From positions 1 to 64,000 of the forward strand of contig CAWUJT010000002.1 of NCBI GenBank assembly GCA_963922715.1: a DNA stretch of 64,000 bases, in the 5' to 3' direction. The translations under genes were made by a program, and so were the position numbers. Source of the stretch: CAWUJT01 sp963922715 (GTDB lineage: Bacteria > Pseudomonadota > Alphaproteobacteria > Rhodobacterales > Rhodobacteraceae). Shown here in pieces: positions 42,344 through 51,440 of the stretch. The notes beneath the pieces were generated by a model. That model did no database searches, had not been told where the DNA came from, and was given only the letters and a program-made list of their open reading frames with translations. How positions within the stretch are numbered: the stretch's first letter is position 1; each line of letters starts with the position of its first letter.

Positions 42344-43608
42344 GCCACAGCAAACCCAAAGGCCTGGCCGCCTATATCGCTGTAACCGCCGCCTATTGGG
42401 CGTTTATGTTAACCGATGGTGCGTTGCGTATGCTGGTCTTGCTGCATTTCAACATGCTGGGCTTTACGCCTGTGCAGCTGGCCTATCTGTTTATTCTTTA
42501 TGAAGTCGCTGGCATTGTCACCAATCTGTCCGCCGGTTGGATTGCCGCGCGCTATGGCTTGACCTCAACACTCTATATGGGGCTGAGCATTCAGATCATC
42601 GCGCTTTTGGCGCTGACACAATTGGACCCGACGTGGACGGTGGCTGTGTCCGTGGCTTTTGTGATGGGCGTGCAAGGGCTGTCAGGTGTGGCCAAAGACT
42701 TGGCGAAAACCTCGTCCAAATCAGCGGTCAAACTGCTGGCCCCGGAACAGGGGGGTGGCTTGTTCAAATGGGTGGCGATTCTGACCGGCTCGAAGAATGC
42801 GGTCAAAGGCGTTGGCTTTTTCCTCGGTGCGGCCCTATTGGCCAGCTTTGGGTTTGAGACGGCTTTGTTGGGGATGGCGGGAATTTTGACGCTCATTCTT
42901 GTGGCGGTTCTTTTGGGGATGCCGCCAGGGTTGCCTGTGGGCAAGAAGGGGGCGAAATTTTCCCAGGTGTTCTCGACCGATCCGCGGATCAACTGGCTGT
43001 CTGGGGCGCGCTTGTTTCTGTTTGGCGCGCGCGATGTCTGGTTTGTTGTCGGCATCCCGATTTATTTCACAGCCCAGCTGTCCGATGGCACACCCGCTGG
43101 CAACCAACAGGCATTTTTCCTTGTGGGTGGGTTCATGGCCGCCTGGATCATCGGCTACGGATTTGTCCAAGGTACAGCGCCGCGCTGGTTGGGCGGGGCC
43201 GATCAACCGCTCCATCGCCGCGCACCCCAGGCCCGCAGATGGGCTTGGGCCCTGGTGGTGGTCCAAGCAGCGTTGGCCTTAGCGACTGTGATCTTAAGCG
43301 GTTTGCCGCTGTCCCTGACATTGGTGGTGGGTCTGCTCATCTTTGGGGCGATTTTTGCGGTCAATTCCGCTTTGCATTCGTTTCTGATACTGGCGTTTTC
43401 AAAATCGGAACGCGTGTCAATGGATGTGGGCTTTTACTATATGGCCAATGCCGGCGGGCGGCTTTTTGGCACCTTGTTTTCGGGATTGAGCTATCAGCTG
43501 GGCGGCATTACGGCCTGTTTGGCGGTCTCTGCCATCATGGCGGTGGGATCAACCCTGATCCTGCGCGGGCTGAAACCAGAAGAAGGTTTGGAAAAGACAA
43601 CGGCCTGA
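42340..43608 (+). CDS. arsJ: ArsJ organoarsenical efflux permease (MFS)
   Basis: A 422-residue major facilitator with about eleven to twelve membrane helices. The ArsJ-type N-terminus (AAYWAFMLTDGALRMLVLLHFN) and the loop GVAKDLAKTSSKSAVKLLAP are diagnostic. In the characterised system ArsJ exports 1-arseno-3-phosphoglycerate, which then breaks down to arsenate outside, giving resistance when paired with the adjacent GAPDH. It is translationally coupled to that gene. The ORF's earlier in-frame start would overlap GAPDH by 52 bases and was rejected. Confidence 0.92.
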   Translation: MSHSKPKGLAAYIAVTAAYWAFMLTDGALRMLVLLHFNMLGFTPVQLAYLFILYEVAGIVTNLSAGWIAARYGLTSTLYMGLSIQIIALLALTQLDPTWTVAVSVAFVMGVQGLSGVAKDLAKTSSKSAVKLLAPEQGGGLFKWVAILTGSKNAVKGVGFFLGAALLASFGFETALLGMAGILTLILVAVLLGMPPGLPVGKKGAKFSQVFSTDPRINWLSGARLFLFGARDVWFVVGIPIYFTAQLSDGTPAGNQQAFFLVGGFMAAWIIGYGFVQGTAPRWLGGADQPLHRRAPQARRWAWALVVVQAALALATVILSGLPLSLTLVVGLLIFGAIFAVNSALHSFLILAFSKSERVSMDVGFYYMANAGGRLFGTLFSGLSYQLGGITACLAVSAIMAVGSTLILRGLKPEEGLEKTTA

Positions 43609-43682
43609 ATACCCCCACATGTGATCACGCTTACGTGTGAAGAGTTGCCAGCCAGCGGCAATTCCGCCAAGAGGAGCAAAAC

Positions 43683-44315
43683 ATGAGGGCTTATATGCTG
43701 GACGCTTATCTTCGTCGTGTTATCGATCCCCCTTTGACGGCTGCAGGGCATGGTTTGGCCCGTTTCGGGATCAGCGCGGATGGGATGACACTTTTGGGTT
43801 TGGCCTTTGGGTTGGGCGCGGCTTTCTTGATCACGCAAGGGGCCTTGATCTGGGCGCTGGGGTTGATCATCCTCAGCCGTCTTGCAGATGGGCTTGACGG
43901 GGCGATTGCCCGGGCCAGCCGGAAAACGGATTTTGGCGGCTATCTCGACATCACGTGTGATTTTCTGTTCTATGGCGCTGTGCCCATGGCCTTTATTTGG
44001 CTGTCGCCTGAAGCACATGCCATGGCCGGCGCTTGGCTACTGACCAGTTTCTATTTTAACGGTGCGACCTTTTTGGGCTATGCGATACTGGCGGAAAAAC
44101 GGGGCATGGAAACATCCAAGCGCGGCGCAAAATCGCTTTACTTTACAGGCGGTTTGCTGGAAGGCACAGAAACCATTGCGCTCTTTTGTCTTTTTTGCCT
44201 TCTGCCAGAGTATTTCGCGCCACTGGCTTGGGGGTTTGGTGCACTTTGTTTTGTCACGGCCGCTTCGCGCCTTCTGCTGGCCCGGCAAGTTTTTCAAGAT
44301 ACGGAGGACACATAG
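43683..44315 (+). CDS. CDP-alcohol phosphatidyltransferase (YnjF-like)
   Basis: A 210-residue membrane enzyme with about six hydrophobic segments. The catalytic motif reads DG-AI-AR, seven residues, G, GYL-D, ITC-D, one residue shorter in the middle than in PgsA. The family transfers a phosphoalcohol from or to a CDP-linked lipid; the product here is unknown. With the YnjB, YnjC and YnjD-like genes that follow at once, it mirrors the E. coli ynj cluster, where ynjF is the corresponding enzyme. A GAGGAG ribosome site precedes the ATG. Confidence 0.85.
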   Translation: MRAYMLDAYLRRVIDPPLTAAGHGLARFGISADGMTLLGLAFGLGAAFLITQGALIWALGLIILSRLADGLDGAIARASRKTDFGGYLDITCDFLFYGAVPMAFIWLSPEAHAMAGAWLLTSFYFNGATFLGYAILAEKRGMETSKRGAKSLYFTGGLLEGTETIALFCLFCLLPEYFAPLAWGFGALCFVTAASRLLLARQVFQDTEDT

Positions 44316-44317
44316 AC

Positions 44318-45520
44318 ATGAAACACTTTCTTCTTGCGACCAGCATCATGGTTGGCTCGTGCTTACCGCTTTTTGCCGATCCAGATCCCAGCGATTGGGG
44401 GGCTATCTTGGCCGAGGCGGACGGGCAGACCGTATATTGGAACGCCTGGGGCGGATCCACCAACACCAATGATTTTATCGCCTGGGTCGGCGACCGAGTT
44501 CAAGAGGACCATGGTGTTACTTTAGAGCATGTGAAACTGACCGATACCGCCGATGCGGTGTCCCGTGTCGTGGCAGAACAGGCCGCGGGCCAAGATACCG
44601 CAGGGGCCATTGATCTGATCTGGATCAATGGCGCGAATTTTGCCGCGATGAAAGAGGCGGGGCTTTTGTTTGGCCCGTTTGCGGAAGACCTTCCAAACTG
44701 GACGTTTGTGGATGTCGCGGGCAAAACCGTGACCAGCGATTTTACTGTTCCGACAGAGGGATTTGAAAGCCCCTGGGCAATGGCACAGGTGGTGTTTATC
44801 TATGACAGTGAAACTCTGCCCAATCCGCCAAAGTCCGCGGCGGCGATTTTGGACTGGGCACAGGCCAATCCGGGGCGGTTCACCTTTCCCCAGCCGCCTG
44901 ATTTTTTGGGCACGACATTCCTCAAGCAAATGCTGATCGAGTTGGTTGACGACCCAAGCGTTTTACAACAGCCTGTTGGAGAGAATTATGCGGACGTGAC
45001 CGCGCCGCTGTGGACTTGGTTAGAGGCGATCACGCCCGTCCTGTGGCGCTCGGGTCAGGCCTATCCGCAAACGGGGCCGCGACAGTTGCAATTGATCAAT
45101 GATGGGGAGATTGACCTGGCGATCAGCTTCAGCCCAGGGGAGGCCACAGCCGCCATCGCCAATGACCAGCTGCCCGAAAGTGCCCGGACATTTGTGTTGG
45201 ACAACGGTACCATTGGCAATGCAAGTTTTGTGGCCATCCCCTACAACAGTTCCGCCAAAGCCGGGGCCATGGTGGTGGCGAACTTCCTGCTCAGCCCAGA
45301 GGCCCAGTTACGTGCTCAAACCCCAGACATTTTGGGCTATGGCACGGTTCTGGATATGCAAGCGCTCGCCCCGGCCGATCGCGCGGCCTTTGACGCGCTC
45401 GAGCTTGGCGTTGCGACGCTGTCACCGGCCGCGCTGGGGCAGGCGTTGCCAGAACCCCATCCCTCTTGGGCGACGGCGATAGAGAACGACTGGATTGAAC
45501 GGTTTGGTGTCGCACCCTAA
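44318..45520 (+). CDS. ABC transporter substrate-binding protein, YnjB-like
   Basis: A 400-residue periplasmic binding protein with a signal peptide (about residues 1-20, ending LFA). The mature start VYWNAWGGSTNTNDFIAWV and the segment DLIWINGANFAAMKEAGLL are typical of YnjB. It presents an unknown substrate to the YnjC-like permease. It begins two bases after the phosphatidyltransferase stop. Distinct from iron and spermidine binders by its size and motifs. Confidence 0.88.
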   Translation: MKHFLLATSIMVGSCLPLFADPDPSDWGAILAEADGQTVYWNAWGGSTNTNDFIAWVGDRVQEDHGVTLEHVKLTDTADAVSRVVAEQAAGQDTAGAIDLIWINGANFAAMKEAGLLFGPFAEDLPNWTFVDVAGKTVTSDFTVPTEGFESPWAMAQVVFIYDSETLPNPPKSAAAILDWAQANPGRFTFPQPPDFLGTTFLKQMLIELVDDPSVLQQPVGENYADVTAPLWTWLEAITPVLWRSGQAYPQTGPRQLQLINDGEIDLAISFSPGEATAAIANDQLPESARTFVLDNGTIGNASFVAIPYNSSAKAGAMVVANFLLSPEAQLRAQTPDILGYGTVLDMQALAPADRAAFDALELGVATLSPAALGQALPEPHPSWATAIENDWIERFGVAP

Positions 45521-47216
45521 GGCAAGGCCTCTTTGGCGCATCGCGCCGGTATTGACCGTGGCCTTGCTGGTTGGTCCTGTTCTGTTCGGTATCATGTGGA
45601 CGGTACTGCCTGCCATTGGCCTGTGGCGTATTGGCGGGGTGCCTGCCTTGAGCCTGCAGCCTTTTCAACACCTGCTTGCCCATCCTGGCTTGTCCACATC
45701 GCTTTGGATGTCTTTCAAGACGGGGGTGGTCTCTACACTTCTGGCCTTTGGTCTGGTGTGTGTGCTGGTGGCCGGCTGGCAGGGAACCCGTGTGTTTTTC
45801 TATCTTGAACGGCTGTTGTCGCCTTTGTTGTCCGTGCCCCATGGCGCGGCCGCCTTGGGCCTGGCCTTCTTAATCGCGCCGTCGGGCTGGATCGTGCGGT
45901 TGATGTCGCCCTGGGCCACAGGATGGGACCGCCCACCGGATGTTCTGATCCCCCATGATCCGGGCGGATGGGCGCTCATCTTCGGCCTGCTTAGCAAGGA
46001 GATCCCGTTCTTGCTGCTGATGGCTTTGGCGGCTTTGCCACAAACCCAAGCGGGGGAGCGACGGATGATCAGCCTCAGCCTGGGGTATGGCCGGATTTGG
46101 GGATGGTTCTTAACCACATTGCCGGCGTTTTATCGCCAAATGCGGCTGCCAGTTTTTGCCGTGCTGGTTTACGGGATGACAAATGTGGACATGGCGCTGT
46201 TGCTGGGACCAACGCGCCCCCCGACCTTGGCCATTTTGATCGTGGACTGGATGTCCGACCCAAACCTGGCGCGCCGCCCGCAAGCAGCCGCCGCAGGTGT
46301 GTTGCAATTCGCGCTGGTGCTGGGGGCGTTGGCGCTATGGTGGTGCGCAGAGCGCCTTATCACTTGGATTGGACAGCGGGTACTGGCCTTGGGCTATCGG
46401 ATGTCCGGTGTGTTGGATGATATCGGACGCTGGTTCTCCTTGGCTATGGGAACCTTTTGTGCAACCGCGATCCTTGCAGGGGTGTTGAGCCACGTCATCT
46501 GGTCGTTCGCCGGACGTTGGCGGTTTCCGCACATTCTGCCAGATGCGTTTCGTCTGCGCACCTGGGACCGTTACAGCGCCGATATCGCAGATGTCTTTGT
46601 CTTCACAATGACACTCGCCGCGGGTGTTGCCCTGGTGGCACTTGTCCTCAGCCTCCTGTGTCTGGAAGCTGAGAACCGCACAGGCAAACCGATGAACACC
46701 ACCAGCCTTTGGGTCTTGTATCTGCCACTGTTGATCCCACAAGTGACATTTCTGCCTGGGCTCCAGATTGGCCTGTTGCAACTTGGTCTTGGGCAGGGCG
46801 TATGGCCTGTTTTCATCAGTCACCTTGTTTTTGTCCTGCCCTATACTTTCCTTGCACTTTCAGGGCCTTATCGGGCCTGGGACACACGGCTCGGCGTGCT
46901 TGCAGCCAGCCTGGGCGCATATGAAAGCCGCCAGTTCCTTGTTTTGCGCCTACCGATGTTGCTGAAACCTATCCTCGTGGCCTTTGCGGTAGGCTGTGCT
47001 GTATCTATTGCACAGTATTTACCAACGCTCCTGACCTCGGGCGGACGTGTTCAAACATTAACCACCGAAGCCTTGGCGGTGGCCTCTGGCGGCGATAGGC
47101 GTGCGATTGGTGTGTGGTCGCTTACCTTAACCGCTGCCGCCTGGGCCCCTTTTGGTGCAGCACTTGTGATCCCGGCGCTTCTCTATCGTAACCGGCGGGG
47201 CTTGCGTGATGTCTGA
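45507..47216 (+). CDS. ABC transporter permease, YnjC-like (two fused permease halves)
   Basis: An approximately 570-residue inner-membrane protein with two BPD-type permease domains in tandem (about residues 60-280 and 350-560), as in E. coli YnjC. The EAA-like loops precede GYGRIWGWFLTTLPAFYRQM and GAYESRQFLVLRLPMLLKPI. The start is uncertain: GTG at 45507 or TTG at 45495, both inside the end of the binding-protein gene. It overlaps the ATPase gene by 11 bases. Confidence 0.88.
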   Translation: MSHPKARPLWRIAPVLTVALLVGPVLFGIMWTVLPAIGLWRIGGVPALSLQPFQHLLAHPGLSTSLWMSFKTGVVSTLLAFGLVCVLVAGWQGTRVFFYLERLLSPLLSVPHGAAALGLAFLIAPSGWIVRLMSPWATGWDRPPDVLIPHDPGGWALIFGLLSKEIPFLLLMALAALPQTQAGERRMISLSLGYGRIWGWFLTTLPAFYRQMRLPVFAVLVYGMTNVDMALLLGPTRPPTLAILIVDWMSDPNLARRPQAAAAGVLQFALVLGALALWWCAERLITWIGQRVLALGYRMSGVLDDIGRWFSLAMGTFCATAILAGVLSHVIWSFAGRWRFPHILPDAFRLRTWDRYSADIADVFVFTMTLAAGVALVALVLSLLCLEAENRTGKPMNTTSLWVLYLPLLIPQVTFLPGLQIGLLQLGLGQGVWPVFISHLVFVLPYTFLALSGPYRAWDTRLGVLAASLGAYESRQFLVLRLPMLLKPILVAFAVGCAVSIAQYLPTLLTSGGRVQTLTTEALAVASGGDRRAIGVWSLTLTAAAWAPFGAALVIPALLYRNRRGLRDV

Positions 47217-47841
47217 TGGGCTTTGTCTGAAAAACCTGCGCCTTGCTCTTCAGGGGCGTGTGCTTTTTGAGGTTAACTTTTCTGTCAGGCCCGGTGAGGT
47301 TCAAACGGTTATGGGCCCATCGGGCGTGGGCAAATCCACATTGTTGGCGGCAATCCTTGGCACCTTAGGGCCTGAGTTTCAGGTCACGGGTCAAATCATG
47401 TTGAATGGCCGCGATGTGACCCACATGCCCCCGCAAGCACGCCGTATAGGTCTGATGTTCCAAGATCATCTGTTGTTCCCCCACATGTCGGTTGCGCAGA
47501 ATTTGGCGTTTGGGTTGCCGGCAGATGCCAAAACCCGCAAACAGGTCATTCAAGAGGCTTTAGAGAGCATCGACCTGAAAGGGTTTGAGGCCCGTGATCC
47601 GGCAACGCTCTCAGGCGGGCAAAGGGCGCGGGTTGCGCTCATGCGGACACTTTTGGCCGCGCCTGACGCGCTGCTTCTGGATGAGCCCTTTTCGCGCCTT
47701 GATGACGCTCTGAAGGCACAGATGCGCCGCCTGGTGTTTTCCCGTGCCCAGGCAGCCAAGCTACCGATCTTGCTGGTCACCCACGATCCCGCCGATGCCG
47801 AAGCAGCAGGCGGGGCGGTTCTGACGCTCAAGGCCCGTTAA
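47206..47841 (+). CDS. ABC transporter ATP-binding protein, YnjD-like
   Basis: A 211-residue ATPase: Walker A GPSGVGKST, Q-loop MFQDHLLFPHM, signature LSGGQRARVAL, Walker B ALLLDEPFS, switch His in VTHDPADAEAAGG. It energises the YnjC-like permease. It ends convergently with parE: the two TAA stops share the bases TTAA, so both genes finish on the same four base pairs. Confidence 0.9.
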   Translation: MMSDGLCLKNLRLALQGRVLFEVNFSVRPGEVQTVMGPSGVGKSTLLAAILGTLGPEFQVTGQIMLNGRDVTHMPPQARRIGLMFQDHLLFPHMSVAQNLAFGLPADAKTRKQVIQEALESIDLKGFEARDPATLSGGQRARVALMRTLLAAPDALLLDEPFSRLDDALKAQMRRLVFSRAQAAKLPILLVTHDPADAEAAGGAVLTLKAR

Positions 47842-49796
47842 ACATCCAATTCATCGACAAATTTGGCGTTCTGCTGGATGTAGTCAAACCGCAATTCAGG
47901 TTTCTTACCCATCAGCCGTTCTACCAGATCGCTGGTTTCCCCGGGTATCGTGTCATCAATGGTGACTTGGATCAACTTCCGGCTGGCCGGGTTCATTGTG
48001 GTGTCTTTGAGGTCTTTGGCGTCCATCTCACCCAAGCCTTTGAACCGGCTGACATCGATTTTACCTTTACCGCCAAGGCCTTTTTCGATCCAGGCATCGC
48101 GCTCTGCTTCATTTTGGCAATAGATGCGGCGTGCGCCCTGGGTCAAGCGAAAGAGCGGCGGGCAAGCCAGATACAGATGACCGGCATCGATCATCGGGCG
48201 CATCTGGGTGAAAAAGAACGTCATCAACAGGGAAGCGATGTGGGCACCATCAACATCGGCATCGGTCATAATGATGACTTTATCATAGCGCAAATCGTCA
48301 AGCGCAAAGCGCGTGCCCAAACCAACGCCGAGCGCCTGGCAAAGATCGGAGATTTCCGCGTTTGTCCCCAGTTTTGCAGAGGCCGCCCCCAGGACATTCA
48401 AAATCTTTCCGCGCAGCGGCAACAACGCTTGTGTCGCACGATCCCGCGCCATTTTGGCAGAGCCCCCGGCGCTGTCCCCTTCCACGATGAAAAGCTCTGT
48501 CCCCTCTCGCGCGTTTTGGGAACAATCCACCAGTTTGCCTGGCAGCCGCAGGCGCTTGGTGGCGGATTTGCGGGCGGTTTCCTTTTCTTGCCGTCGGCGC
48601 AGGCGCTCTTCCGCGCGTAAGACAAGAAAGTCCAATATCTGACCGGCTGTCTTTGGATCGGCCCCGAGCCAGGTGTCAAAATGATCGCGCACCGCGCCCT
48701 CGACCATGCGTTGGGCCTCTGCGGTGGCGAGCTTGTTTTTGGTTTGCCCCACGAACTCGGGCTCACGAATGAAACAGCTGACCAAGGCACAGCCGCCCGA
48801 GATAAGATCCTCGCGGCTGATTTGGGCGGCTTTGCGATTGTTGGTCAAGTCGCCATAGGCTTTGATGCCCTTGAGGATGGCACTCCAAAACCCGGCTTCA
48901 TGGGTGCCGCCTTCGGGGGTGGGCACGGTGTTACAAAAGCTTTGCATGAAGCCATCCCGGGTGGGCGTCCAGGTGATCGCCCATTCCACTTTGCCAGGCT
49001 GGTCAAATTTTTCCTTGAATTCTACAACACCGGCAAAGGGGGTGTCGGTGTAGGTACTCGCATCGCCTAAGGTCTCTTGCAGATAATCAGCCAAGCCACC
49101 GGGAAAGTGGAAGGTGGCCTCCTGTGGGGTTTGACCATCGTCAATTTCGCTGGCCCAACGGATTTTCACACCGGAAAACAAAAACGCCTTGGAGCGGACC
49201 ATTTTCAAAAGGCGCGCTGGCTTGAAGGTATGGGTGCCGAAGATCTCTGGATCGGGGTGGAAGCGGACGGTGGTGCCGCGCCGGTTGGAGACAGCACCTA
49301 AGTCTTTGACGGGACCAAGCGGCACCCCCCGTGAAAATGTCTGTTCCATCAGGCGTTTGCCACGGGCGACCTCAACCCTTAGGTGATCGGAAAGGGCATT
49401 GACGACAGAGGCGCCCACACCATGCAAGCCGCCAGAGGTTTGATAAGCATCGCCGGAAAATTTGCCGCCCGCATGCAGGGTGCAAAAGATAACCTCCAAA
49501 GCGCTTTTATCGGGAAATTTTGGATGCGGATCCGTTGGGATGCCCCGCCCGTTATCTTGGATCGAGACGCTAAAATCCGCGTGTAATGTCACGTCGATCC
49601 AACTGGCATGGCCGGCGACGGCTTCATCCATCGCATTGTCAAGGATTTCGGCCACCATGTGATGCAGCGCCGACTCGTCCGTGCCGCCGATATACATGCC
49701 GGGCCGTTTGCGCACCGGCTCCAGCCCTTCGAGAACTTCAATGGAGGTCGCATCATATTGGGTGTCTGTGGAAAGACTTAAAAGATCATTGGCCAT
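47838..49796 (-). CDS. parE: DNA topoisomerase IV subunit B
   Basis: A 652-residue GHKL ATPase subunit that, with ParC, decatenates daughter chromosomes. GMYIGGTDESALHHMVAEIL and DNGRGIPTDPHPKFP form the ATP site, GLHGVGASVVNALS the lid, and EGDSAGGSAKMARDR and DADVDGAHI the TOPRIM metal site. The sequence and length fit alphaproteobacterial ParE rather than GyrB. The ATG at 49796 gives the normal N-terminus; the open frame continues upstream over guaB on the other strand and is not coding. Divergent from guaB. Confidence 0.95.
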   Translation of the reverse strand: MANDLLSLSTDTQYDATSIEVLEGLEPVRKRPGMYIGGTDESALHHMVAEILDNAMDEAVAGHASWIDVTLHADFSVSIQDNGRGIPTDPHPKFPDKSALEVIFCTLHAGGKFSGDAYQTSGGLHGVGASVVNALSDHLRVEVARGKRLMEQTFSRGVPLGPVKDLGAVSNRRGTTVRFHPDPEIFGTHTFKPARLLKMVRSKAFLFSGVKIRWASEIDDGQTPQEATFHFPGGLADYLQETLGDASTYTDTPFAGVVEFKEKFDQPGKVEWAITWTPTRDGFMQSFCNTVPTPEGGTHEAGFWSAILKGIKAYGDLTNNRKAAQISREDLISGGCALVSCFIREPEFVGQTKNKLATAEAQRMVEGAVRDHFDTWLGADPKTAGQILDFLVLRAEERLRRRQEKETARKSATKRLRLPGKLVDCSQNAREGTELFIVEGDSAGGSAKMARDRATQALLPLRGKILNVLGAASAKLGTNAEISDLCQALGVGLGTRFALDDLRYDKVIIMTDADVDGAHIASLLMTFFFTQMRPMIDAGHLYLACPPLFRLTQGARRIYCQNEAERDAWIEKGLGGKGKIDVSRFKGLGEMDAKDLKDTTMNPASRKLIQVTIDDTIPGETSDLVERLMGKKPELRFDYIQQNAKFVDELDV

Positions 49797-49947
49797 GGCA
49801 CTGCTTCGCTTATATTTTTCGATAGTATGCGCGATCTTTGGACCAAGGGGAAGCCCAGAGCGATATTTCATGATTTCGAGGGTTTTCCTTTGGCCTGTCT
49901 CGTGGTACTGCGCAGCGCCATCTGATCTCTGCCCAAGGAGGCTTTTC

Positions 49948-51396
49948 ATGGAGATACGTGAGGCCCTTACATTCGACGATGTCTTGCTTGTGCCGGGCGC
50001 GAGCTCTGTTTTGCCCGCCGAGGTGGATACGCGTACCAAGCTGACCCAATCGATTGAGCTGAACATCCCGCTTCTGAGTTCTGCCATGGACACGGTGACC
50101 GAGGCAAAGATGGCCATCACCATGGCGCAAGCGGGCGGCATGGGGGTTTTACATCGCAATCTCAGCATCCAAGACCAAGAACAACAGGTCCGGCGGGTCA
50201 AGCGGTTTGTCTCGGGCATTGTCTACAAACCCCATACGTTACGCCCCGATCAGACGTTGGCCGATGCCAAAGCTCTGCAAGAGCGTCACCGTGTCACAGG
50301 GTTCCCCGTGGTGGACGACGTCGGGCGTGTTTTGGGCATCGTGACCAACCGGGATATGCGCTTTGCCTCTGACGATGACACGCCCGTGCACGCGATGATG
50401 ACCTCTGACAATCTGGCAATGCTGCACGAGCCTGTTGATCTGGCGGCGGCCCGGTCTTTGATGCATGCGCGGCGGATTGAAAAACTTCTGATTGTGAATG
50501 CCGAGGGCAAACTGACCGGCCTTTTGACGATCAAAGATATCGAACAAGCGGTGCTCAACCCACAAGCCTGCAAGGATGATTTGGGCCGCTTGCGAGTGGC
50601 GGGCGCCACAACCGTGGGCGATGCGGGGTTTGCCCGGTCAGAGGCTTTGGTGGATGCCGGATGCGATCTGATCGTGATCGACACCGCCCATGGACATTCC
50701 GAGAGTGTGGCAAAGGCGGTTGAGCGTGTGAAACGGCTGTCAAACCAAGTGCAAGTTTTAGCCGGGAATGTCGCCACAGCCACAGGTACCAAAGCTTTGA
50801 TAGATGCAGGCGCGGATGCGGTGAAGGTCGGGATTGGGCCGGGGTCAATTTGCACCACACGCATTGTTGCGGGCGTCGGCGTGCCGCAACTGACCGCCAT
50901 TTTGGAGTGTGCCGCAGCGGCTGGGACTGTGCCGGTGATTGCCGATGGGGGCATTAAATATTCGGGCGATTTTGCCAAGGCTATTGCCGCAGGCGCCTCG
51001 TGTGCCATGGTGGGGTCCATGATTGCTGGAACTGATGAGAGCCCTGGCGAAGTTATTCTGTACCAAGGGCGCAGTTTCAAGGCCTATCGCGGGATGGGCT
51101 CTTTGGGGGCAATGGCGCGTGGCTCTGCCGATCGGTATTTTCAAAAAGATGCGGCGGCGGAAAAACTTGTGCCCGAAGGGATTGAGGGACGGGTGCCCTA
51201 CAAAGGCGCGGCCACGACTGTGATTCATCAGTTGGTGGGCGGCTTGCGCGCAGCCATGGGCTACACCGGTTGTGCAACACTCAGCGAGATGCGCAAAAAC
51301 TGCCAGTTTGTGAAAATCACCGGGGCAGGGTTGAAAGAAAGCCATGTGCATGATGTGCAGATCACACGAGAAAGTCCGAACTACCGGGCCGAGTGA
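49948..51396 (+). CDS. guaB: IMP dehydrogenase
   Basis: A 482-residue enzyme that converts IMP to XMP, the committed step of guanine nucleotide synthesis. The TIM barrel starts with REALTFDDVLLVPG, a pair of CBS domains is inserted at about residues 95-205, and the catalytic Cys is in GIGPGSICTTR, followed by the flap GSADRYFQ. AAGGAGG lies seven bases before the ATG. It overlaps the frame of the following methyltransferase or ends 44 bases before its preferred start. Confidence 0.97.
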   Translation: MEIREALTFDDVLLVPGASSVLPAEVDTRTKLTQSIELNIPLLSSAMDTVTEAKMAITMAQAGGMGVLHRNLSIQDQEQQVRRVKRFVSGIVYKPHTLRPDQTLADAKALQERHRVTGFPVVDDVGRVLGIVTNRDMRFASDDDTPVHAMMTSDNLAMLHEPVDLAAARSLMHARRIEKLLIVNAEGKLTGLLTIKDIEQAVLNPQACKDDLGRLRVAGATTVGDAGFARSEALVDAGCDLIVIDTAHGHSESVAKAVERVKRLSNQVQVLAGNVATATGTKALIDAGADAVKVGIGPGSICTTRIVAGVGVPQLTAILECAAAAGTVPVIADGGIKYSGDFAKAIAAGASCAMVGSMIAGTDESPGEVILYQGRSFKAYRGMGSLGAMARGSADRYFQKDAAAEKLVPEGIEGRVPYKGAATTVIHQLVGGLRAAMGYTGCATLSEMRKNCQFVKITGAGLKESHVHDVQITRESPNYRAE

Positions 51397-51440
51397 TCCA
51401 CGCGCATGACCCAAAGCGCAACGTTTCAAAGGTCTCAACG

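Noticed and set aside
49797..50219. Upstream extension of parE to 793 residues
   Set aside because: The extra 141 residues are antisense to the guaB start and lack ParE homology; the normal N-terminus begins at 49796.
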